NCBI GenBank assembly: GCA_964649085.1
Contig: CAZYPN010000003.1
Coordinates: forward strand, 124,001-188,000
DNA: 64,000 nt
Direction of reading: 5' to 3'
DNA from: JADMJV01 sp964649085
Lineage (GTDB): Bacteria; Vulcanimicrobiota; Xenobia; Xenobiales; JADMJV01
How positions within the stretch are numbered: position 1 is the stretch's first letter; every line of letters begins with the position of its first letter. Positions 58,529-64,000 of this stretch are shown here, piece after piece. The position numbers were made by a program, and so were the translations under genes. The notes below the pieces were generated by a model. It was not told the DNA's origin. It ran no database searches and worked only from the letters and a program-made list of their open reading frames with translations.

Positions 58529-59226
58529 CACACCTTCGTTCCTGGTTGCGCACTGGCTACCATCGTCTGCGCCGGCTTCACGGTTTGCTCTTCAAACGCT
58601 GGCATCTGTTGCTCGGATTGCAGCCCCTCAGGCGTTATGCCACTTGGGACCGCTCCCTTCCCATTTGCAGGCACTATATTCAGGCATTTATGGAGGCTCA
58701 TCGCCAATACATCCATGGCCATGTCCTGGAGTTTCAGAATGATGCCTATGCCAGTCGCTACGGGCGCCAGGCGGTCGACCGGCTGGCTATTTTGCATCGC
58801 GACCCCGGCAATCCGGAGGCTACCATGGTGGCTGACATTACCGTCCCGGGGTCTCTTCCCGAGAACACCTTCGACTGTATCATTTGTACTCAGGTCATTC
58901 ACATGATCGCCGAGTTGGATGTGGCTGTTCAAGAGCTGTATAGAAGCCTCAAGCCCGGTGCGAGCTTGTTGCTCACGGTCCCCCAATCCGGGCCGAGTTA
59001 CCAAGGCATCACAGAGTACTGGCGTTTCACGGAGGCGGGGTTGGAGCATTTCTTGCGCAAGAATTTGCCCACGGCTCAAGTGACCTGCACCAGTTACGGA
59101 AATAGCCTTACGGCTGCGGGCGAGATGAGAGGTTTATCAACTTTTGAATTTACCGAGGCGGAACTGAATGCCCACGATGGCTCCTTTGGCATCATTGCTG
59201 CGGCGCACGTCACCCGTCCGTGCTGA
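58519..59226 (+). CDS. methyltransferase-like protein with degenerate SAM motif
   Basis: A 235-residue Rossmann-fold protein of the class found in glycan loci. Motif I is degenerate: GHVLEFQNDAYASRYG, lacking the GxGxG loop, though later motifs are normal (DCIICTQVIHMIAELDVAV, LKPGASLLLTVPQSG, EYWRFTEAGLEHFLRKN). Such proteins keep the SAM fold but their catalysis is unclear. It overlaps wzt by 10 bp and the deacetylase gene by 7 bp. Confidence 0.75.
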   Translation: MPVTHLRSWLRTGYHRLRRLHGLLFKRWHLLLGLQPLRRYATWDRSLPICRHYIQAFMEAHRQYIHGHVLEFQNDAYASRYGRQAVDRLAILHRDPGNPEATMVADITVPGSLPENTFDCIICTQVIHMIAELDVAVQELYRSLKPGASLLLTVPQSGPSYQGITEYWRFTEAGLEHFLRKNLPTAQVTCTSYGNSLTAAGEMRGLSTFEFTEAELNAHDGSFGIIAAAHVTRPC

Positions 59227-60185
59227 GAGAGGCTCTGCTTTTTCGCTTCAAGCTCTGGCATGTGAGATGGCGGGGTCGCTGTAGTCCCGGGGGAGCAATC
59301 GTCCTTACCTATCACAGTGTGGCTCGAAGGGCCCACGATCCTTTCCAACTCGCTATTTCGCCCGATGTCTTTCGTCAGCAGATGGAGTGGCTCCGAGACC
59401 ACTGCCAACCTGTGCCGCTGTGCGAGCTCGATAACCTTCGCTTGCGGGGAAAAGGGCAACGATGGGTAGCGGTCACTTTCGACGATGGTTATCGCGACAA
59501 CCTGACAGCAGCACTGCCCATATTGCGTGCGCTCTCCATTCCAGCGACGGTTTTCGTGACCACCCGGGCCCTTGAGCAACAGCAGACCTTTTGGTGGGAA
59601 CGCTGGACGCAGCTCGAGCGCGAGGCGCCCGCCGACCGCTGGCCGCTTTTTCCCTGGCAGGCTCGAATGCAGCGCAAGGGTCTGCCTCAGGCTCGTCTGC
59701 ACAGCGGGGCACGCTGGCTGAGAGCGCTACTCCCGGAGGTGCGAGAGGCCTGGCTGGGGCGCGAGCAACTGGAGTTGGGAGTAAGGTTTCCCGAGGAGGT
59801 TGCTCCGCTTTCTATCCCCGAGTTGCAGCAGTTGGCCACACATCCCTTGATAGAGGTCGGCGCCCACACGGTGCATCACTCTCCCTTGACGGCTTTGCCT
59901 CCCGAAATGTTGCGTGATGAAGTCGAAAGGAGTAAGGAAACTCTCGAAGGTTGGCTGCAGCGTCCGGTGCATAGCTTTAGCTACCCTTTTGGTGGCCCAC
60001 TTGACCATAGTGCGGCAACCGAGGTGACGCTGGGTCATCAGGTCGGATTCTACCGCGCCTGCATCAATTATCCCGGGCTGTACAACGAGCATCAATCGCA
60101 GCTGGCTATTCCACGATTCCAGGTGGCTGCGGGCGACCCCGCCGGGTTTGGAGCCTGGGTTGAGCGTCTCTTCACTTATGGGTAG
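59220..60185 (+). CDS. polysaccharide deacetylase (CE4)
   Basis: A 321-residue NodB-type deacetylase. The metal-binding Asp pair is in VAVTFDDGYRDN (Asp88-Asp89), the His pair in GAHTVHHSPL (His216, His220), and FSYPFG is the later motif. An insert of about 90 residues lies between the two (WWERWTQLEREAPADRWPLF onward), larger than in minimal CE4 enzymes. No signal peptide: it probably acts on a lipid-linked glycan precursor on the cytoplasmic side. The start is GTG overlapping the previous stop. Confidence 0.9.
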   Translation: MLREALLFRFKLWHVRWRGRCSPGGAIVLTYHSVARRAHDPFQLAISPDVFRQQMEWLRDHCQPVPLCELDNLRLRGKGQRWVAVTFDDGYRDNLTAALPILRALSIPATVFVTTRALEQQQTFWWERWTQLEREAPADRWPLFPWQARMQRKGLPQARLHSGARWLRALLPEVREAWLGREQLELGVRFPEEVAPLSIPELQQLATHPLIEVGAHTVHHSPLTALPPEMLRDEVERSKETLEGWLQRPVHSFSYPFGGPLDHSAATEVTLGHQVGFYRACINYPGLYNEHQSQLAIPRFQVAAGDPAGFGAWVERLFTYG

Positions 60186-61488
60186 GCCCTCTGTGCTGTT
60201 GATTAGCACAAGTGGCTCGGGCGGCGGGGCGGCGTTGGTCGCTGCCCAGATGCATCGGGGGTTTCTAAAACGAGGGTATTTTTCCAGGCTTGTGGTGGGC
60301 CGCGAGCCCCTCGATACCTCAAATTGTATCGTGCTCCCGGCGCTGGACGGACGACACAGAGACTTTCTTCGCCGCCAGGAGTGGCAAATTCGCAGTTCTC
60401 CCTGGGGACGAGCGCTGGGAGCTTTGATGCGACCTCGGGGCGCCTGGCAGCGGTTTAGAGGATGGGTAGATACCGATTTCCCCGAGTCCAGACACCTTGT
60501 GAAGTTGGCCGATTCTTGCGATGTGGTGATCGTCCATAATGTCCACGGTCAGTATTTAGACTATCGAATTTTAGCCGAGATTGGCCGCCGCAAGCCAGTT
60601 CTTTGCATGCTGCACGACTGTTGGTGGTTTACTGGAATTTGCAGTCACCCCTTTGGATGTCTGGGCTACCGCAGCGCCTGCGGGCAGTGTCCCCTTTTCG
60701 AGGGGCGTCGCTGGCGGGACCAAACCCGTCGGAATTTTGTTCAGCGCCTGGATCTCGTTGAGCGGGGTCGCCTTCACGCGCTGGCGCCCTCGCGTTGGAT
60801 TTTCGAGAAGATGCAGGAGTCTGCGGTGGGTCGTGCTTTCGCCTCTCGGCATCTTTTGCACAACAGCGTGGATACCGATTTTTGGTCTCCAGGGCATGTG
60901 TCCCGACTTGAGTTAGGACTTCCCGAGTCGGGACTTTGCCTGCTGGCTGCCGGTGCCAACTACTCTCGAAATTCCGCCAAGGGATGGCCGCACTTGCTCA
61001 AGGCCTGGTTGTCCGTGCGCGAGCAACTACCTCATCCGCGAAAGCTTGTCGTCTTGGGATTCGACGAACCCGTGAACGGGCTCCCCGACGTTATCGCGCT
61101 TCCGTTCACGCATGATGCCAAGCGTTCGCGGGACTATTTTCGCGCTTGTGATGCTTTTGTACACCTGGCCGAAGTAGAGAATTGCCCGCTTGTCCTTCTC
61201 GAGGCGCTGGCCAGCGGTCTTCCCATTGTTGCCAGTAACCGCGGGGGGATCCCCGAAATTCTGGAAGGAGTGGGCGAGGTCGTCGAACTCGAGCAGCCGG
61301 CCCAGATTACCCGGGCGCTCCTTGCTCTTGGCGATGCGCAGGAACGTGGCAGACGGCAGGAGGCCGGCCGGAGGCATGCTCTGCAAAGCTTCGCTGAGGA
61401 AGATTGGTTCAGCTCGTTGGAGGAGTTACTGGCGGACCTGTTGGGTGGTCAGGCTTTTCAAACAGAACCAGGGCGTCCCGAGGAATGA
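60178..61488 (+). CDS. GT4-family glycosyltransferase
   Basis: 436 residues, GT-B fold. SVLLISTSGSGGGAALVAAQ is the N-lobe glycine loop; LCMLHDCWWFTGICSHPFGC with its Cys-rich motif and CGQCPLFEGRRWRDQTRRN is typical of capsular and O-antigen GT4 enzymes; the C-lobe has AFVHLAEVENCPLVLLEALA and SGLPIVASNRGGIPEIL, the donor-binding E-x7-E region. The ATG at 60178 overlaps the deacetylase stop by 8 bp. The 3' end overlaps the opposite methyltransferase gene by 80 bp. Confidence 0.9.
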   Translation: MGRPSVLLISTSGSGGGAALVAAQMHRGFLKRGYFSRLVVGREPLDTSNCIVLPALDGRHRDFLRRQEWQIRSSPWGRALGALMRPRGAWQRFRGWVDTDFPESRHLVKLADSCDVVIVHNVHGQYLDYRILAEIGRRKPVLCMLHDCWWFTGICSHPFGCLGYRSACGQCPLFEGRRWRDQTRRNFVQRLDLVERGRLHALAPSRWIFEKMQESAVGRAFASRHLLHNSVDTDFWSPGHVSRLELGLPESGLCLLAAGANYSRNSAKGWPHLLKAWLSVREQLPHPRKLVVLGFDEPVNGLPDVIALPFTHDAKRSRDYFRACDAFVHLAEVENCPLVLLEALASGLPIVASNRGGIPEILEGVGEVVELEQPAQITRALLALGDAQERGRRQEAGRRHALQSFAEEDWFSSLEELLADLLGGQAFQTEPGRPEE

Positions 61489-62254
61489 AGTTCAGGTCAT
61501 GTTCTCGGATCGTAAAGCCAAGGTGGTGCAAGAAGGCCTCCATCAAATCGGGGGACATCACACCAAAGGCCCCGTAATTCTGACGAAACTCCAAGTTGTC
61601 CTCAAGAGCGAAAACAAATTCTTCAATTCCCAGCCGGCTGGTCGCGTTGGAGTAGTGAATCAGCGCGACGCCCCCGGGACGTAAGATTTGAAATAGCTGT
61701 CGCAGGTAGTAGTAGACCAGCCTCGGTTCAAAGTGCACAAACACATCGAAGCTGACGACAGCATCCACGCTTGCCGGCGGTAGAGCAAGATGTTTCCCAT
61801 CCCCGAGCAGAAAGCTGAGTCGGGGTTCATGGGAGAAACGTTTGCGCAAATGCCTCAACATCTGGGCGCTTGCGTCCACGGCAATCACCGGGCCGAGCCT
61901 GAGAAGCCATTCGGTCAATCTCCCTCCTCCTGGCCCGATTTCGCAGATTTGACCCTTAATGTGGGGCTCTAGCCATCGAGAGTATAGGCGGGGAAGCAAC
62001 TCTTGGGCATCCTCTGGAGTCAGCCCATAGGTCGCCGACACACGAGGGGAGGTCTCACCGGTCCACTCATCACCGAGAAACTTGACCTGGAAGCCTTCGA
62101 AGACTTCAAACTGCTCTGGATTCCATTCGTTGGCGTAGTCGTTCCAGCCCGAGGCGATCCTTTTGGATTCGCCGACACCTAGAACGAATTCGATTCGGCG
62201 CCGAATCTGGAGCCATTTCTTGAGTAATCTTCGGTAAATTCGGGCCGGCGACAT
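61409..62254 (-). CDS. class I SAM-dependent methyltransferase
   Basis: A 281-residue methyltransferase: motif I QICEIGPGGGRLTEWLL, VIAVDASAQML, DAVVSFDVFVHFEPRL and ILRPGGVALIHYS. The 110-residue N-terminal arm (RIASGWNDYANEWNPEQF, FLGDEWTGETSP) is typical of sugar-methylating enzymes in glycan clusters. It converges on the GT4 gene, and the last 27 codons are read on both strands. It likely decorates the same surface glycan. Confidence 0.85.
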   Translation of the reverse strand: MSPARIYRRLLKKWLQIRRRIEFVLGVGESKRIASGWNDYANEWNPEQFEVFEGFQVKFLGDEWTGETSPRVSATYGLTPEDAQELLPRLYSRWLEPHIKGQICEIGPGGGRLTEWLLRLGPVIAVDASAQMLRHLRKRFSHEPRLSFLLGDGKHLALPPASVDAVVSFDVFVHFEPRLVYYYLRQLFQILRPGGVALIHYSNATSRLGIEEFVFALEDNLEFRQNYGAFGVMSPDLMEAFLHHLGFTIREHDLNFIPRDALVLFEKPDHPTGPPVTPPTS

Positions 62255-62296
62255 CCGTTCAGTTTAGGGGTTCCGCCTGGATCTCCTCCGCGTGCC

Positions 62297-63388
62297 TTAG
62301 TCGCAGCTCTCCAGGAAGCGGGTCAGCCAGTAAAAGGTCAGTCGATGGTTGGGTAGCCCCAGATGGCGTCCGTGCACCTCTCGTCCCCCGGGACCTCGTC
62401 CGCTAAAAGCGGGCACGGTTCCGTCGCCTCCGCTGTTGTCCAGGTCGTAGGCCTGACCGAAGAGTGTAAACACCGAGACTTCCAGCGTGATATCCACCCG
62501 CGAAGGCGTGGGAAATCCCGCCGAGTATAGATTCAAGTAGACCGTCCCTGGCATGCGCGAGCCCAGCTGGTCCTTCAGGTCCATGGCACTGGCCACGGCC
62601 GGTTGCAGCTCCTCGGGAAAGGCCGTAGACGGGTCCTGGCAATAGGCTTCCTGCCAGCTGTGAGCCTGCATCCGCTGTCCGTCGGGAAAGCTCCGTCGCC
62701 CCACCGGAGCCCACCCCTGGGAAAAGGCGTAGCCATCGGGCAGTAGCTCAAAGATGCTGGGCCAACTCTGAAAGCACTGGCGCAGTGTCTGCTCGCGGCT
62801 GAGCAGCGTCTCCGGAGAAAATCGACTGATCAGGCGGTTGAGCAGCAAGTTGTCGACCAGTTGCAGTGTTTGTCCCGGGTGCAAGTTGAAATAGGCTTTG
62901 GCAGCGCCAAAGAAGGGGCAGGCAAGGTAGATGCAGCGCCGCAGCGGAGCCCCAAAGATCAGCCCGGCAACCCGAGTGACCAGCCCGCCCATCGAGTGGC
63001 TGAGGATGTCCACGCCCTCGCCGCCGCGTTGCCCCAAGACCTGCTGAATGAATCCCGCCAGGCGGCGGCCACTGGTGAGGTTGGATTCGGTCCAGCAATA
63101 GGAGAAGACGAATAAGTCATGGTCCATCCGGTAGCCCAGCTCCTGTTGAAGGAAGAGCAAAAGCGGTTCATATTGACCGATGAGGGGGCCGGTCGGTATC
63201 AGTTCCCCGCGCTTCAACTCCGACAGCGGGTGAATTCGCCAGTTGCCGCTGGTGGGGTGAAAGTGAAAGGGCGGCCACACCTGTTGGCCCAGGTAGCGCC
63301 GCGCTTCAAATTCCTCGACCCTGCATAGTCCGTTGGCGGCAAAACCACCCACCAGAATCAAGGGGCGTCGAACGCCCCGCGAGAGCAC
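62297..63388 (-). CDS. LCAT/PGAP1-like alpha/beta hydrolase
   Basis: A 363-residue serine hydrolase related to lecithin-cholesterol acyltransferase-type lipases. PLILVGGFAANGL is the oxyanion strand, VDILSHSMGGLVTRV the nucleophile elbow (Ser132), CIYLACPFFGAAKAYFN the next block, and NSGGDGTVPAFSG supplies the catalytic Asp with the later GLPNHR giving His. No signal peptide is seen, so it is probably cytoplasmic or membrane-associated. The start is GTG 63388. Substrate (lipid or ester) unknown. 63389-63475 upstream holds no gene. Confidence 0.82.
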   Translation of the reverse strand: MLSRGVRRPLILVGGFAANGLCRVEEFEARRYLGQQVWPPFHFHPTSGNWRIHPLSELKRGELIPTGPLIGQYEPLLLFLQQELGYRMDHDLFVFSYCWTESNLTSGRRLAGFIQQVLGQRGGEGVDILSHSMGGLVTRVAGLIFGAPLRRCIYLACPFFGAAKAYFNLHPGQTLQLVDNLLLNRLISRFSPETLLSREQTLRQCFQSWPSIFELLPDGYAFSQGWAPVGRRSFPDGQRMQAHSWQEAYCQDPSTAFPEELQPAVASAMDLKDQLGSRMPGTVYLNLYSAGFPTPSRVDITLEVSVFTLFGQAYDLDNSGGDGTVPAFSGRGPGGREVHGRHLGLPNHRLTFYWLTRFLESCD

Positions 63389-63475
63389 ACTGGGCTTCCA
63401 ACGATGTCGCTCCTCTGGAGATCTTCCCGACCACCGACTTGCCGGACCCTGGTTGGCCTTGGTAATGGGGGTAAG

Positions 63476-63520
63476 CTAAAAACGAAGAGGCCTTACGTAT
63501 CGCGAGAAGACGTAAGGCCT
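63476..63520 (-). terminator. Rho-independent terminator
   Basis: AGGCCTTACGT (63488-63498) and ACGTAAGGCCT (63510-63520) form a perfect 11-bp stem with an 11-nt loop. On the minus strand it is followed by CTTCGTTTTTAGC, a T-tract, and lies 59 bp past the stop of the endonuclease-like gene, so it ends that transcript. Confidence 0.85.
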
Positions 63521-63578
63521 AAAGTGGGGAGGGCGTTAGCTCCCCCTGGTCACCGGAATATCCAACGATCAGGGGTGG

Positions 63579-64000
63579 TTAAGCGTGAGGCTTGCCGCCT
63601 TTTTGCTCCGGTTTCGTGGTGACGAGCTCAGAGATGGTATCCAGCAGCGGAAGCTTTCCGCCGCCGCTCGGCGTGATTTCGAATTCGGCCTTCACGCCCT
63701 TGTGATCAGAGCCCCAGGACTGGTAGAACCCGTCCTTGTGCAGGTTGTAGTCGAGAATCTTTGAGTTGACCAGCTTGGAGTTGTCGGCATCGTAAATCAC
63801 GTGGTCGAAGTGAGCGGGCAGGTGACCCCACTTGTTCGGTTTCGGGTTGGCCGGCCAAGTCTTACGGTCCTCGGGGGCCAGGTGGTCGAGACTGTCACGC
63901 CAGGGGTCTTTGCCTTCCGGATCCAGCAATGCCTGAACGGATGGATCAGTGCACTCATCGTTCAGGTCGCCGGTGACCACCCAGTGACGACCCGGAAACT
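63579..64000 (-). CDS. endonuclease/exonuclease/phosphatase family protein (5' partial)
   Basis: The C-terminal 140 residues of a protein that continues beyond the window. HWVVTGDLNDE is the EEP catalytic Asp/Asn block, AHFDHVIYD and WGSDHKGVKAEFE the final Asp-His pair. The tail (LDTISELVTTKPEQKGGKPHA) is hydrophilic. The family cleaves phosphodiester or phosphate-ester bonds (nucleases, sphingomyelinase-like, inositol phosphatases). The reading frame has no stop to position 64000, so the start lies outside. The window-edge GTG at 63980 is internal. Confidence 0.85.
   Translation of the reverse strand, partial: FPGRHWVVTGDLNDECTDPSVQALLDPEGKDPWRDSLDHLAPEDRKTWPANPKPNKWGHLPAHFDHVIYDADNSKLVNSKILDYNLHKDGFYQSWGSDHKGVKAEFEITPSGGGKLPLLDTISELVTTKPEQKGGKPHA

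Overview
The window is about 64 kb of GC-rich bacterial chromosome with very dense coding. Many genes start at GTG or TTG, and stop/start overlaps (ATGA, TTGA, TGATG) chain neighbours into operons. A LolA-like periplasmic protein, two PilT ATPases and an ABC-exported glycan locus suggest a diderm. The gene mix (Alx/TerC, GH30, M61 peptidase, WD40 kinase, PilT pair with ABC-2/CPBP permeases) fits a poorly sampled phylum; I cannot name the lineage from sequence alone. No tRNA, rRNA, CRISPR array or intact transposase was seen.

0-13 kb is metabolism and transport: the end of a PTS glucose/GlcNAc-type permease carrying two EIIB domains, a LolA-like protein, Alx, a secreted GH30 glycosidase, a DHH phosphoesterase, an internally duplicated zinc-ribbon membrane protein, a methyltransferase, a nucleotidyltransferase-HD protein, a fluoride channel, and a complete polyamine ABC transporter (A-D-B-C) behind a good sigma70-type promoter. 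12.6-19.6 kb (minus strand) is one tightly packed operon: two ABC-2 permeases (one fused to a CPBP protease) around an ABC ATPase, then two PilT-type ATPases, then a SUKH protein. 19.7-26.4 kb holds a soluble protein resembling the cytoplasmic domain of the type III export gate FlhA/SctV, thymidine kinase, a YkgJ-type protein and a coupled methyltransferase/AAC(3)-type acetyltransferase/M20 hydrolase operon. 26.4-35.8 kb holds a radical SAM protein, a lipid kinase, a type IIA topoisomerase pair with YjbQ, and an M61 peptidase. 35.8-43.5 kb holds a WD40 kinase with a small partner, an Ala/Pro/Gly-rich protein, a PP-loop ATPase and a glycosyltransferase.

43.5-54.6 kb is the accessory, decaying part: remnants of phd-vapC and mazEF toxin-antitoxin modules, an intact transporter-hydantoinase pair plus fragments of a second hydantoinase gene, a cluster of likely orphan immunity proteins (ankyrin-like, SUFU), an intact two-gene P-loop ATPase/TPR module resembling NLR-like sensors, a beta-helix fragment and a broken glycosyltransferase. 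53.8-62.3 kb is an ABC-transporter-dependent surface glycan locus: glycosyltransferases, methyltransferases (one fused to an APH-like kinase), Wzm/Wzt with a cargo-binding tail, and a polysaccharide deacetylase. The window ends with an LCAT-like hydrolase, a strong terminator and a partial endonuclease/exonuclease/phosphatase gene.

The strongest leads for something undescribed are the stand-alone FlhA/SctV-like protein at 19.7 kb, the ATPase/TPR pair at 49.1-51.7 kb in its immunity-gene neighbourhood, and the ABC-2/CPBP/PilT operon.
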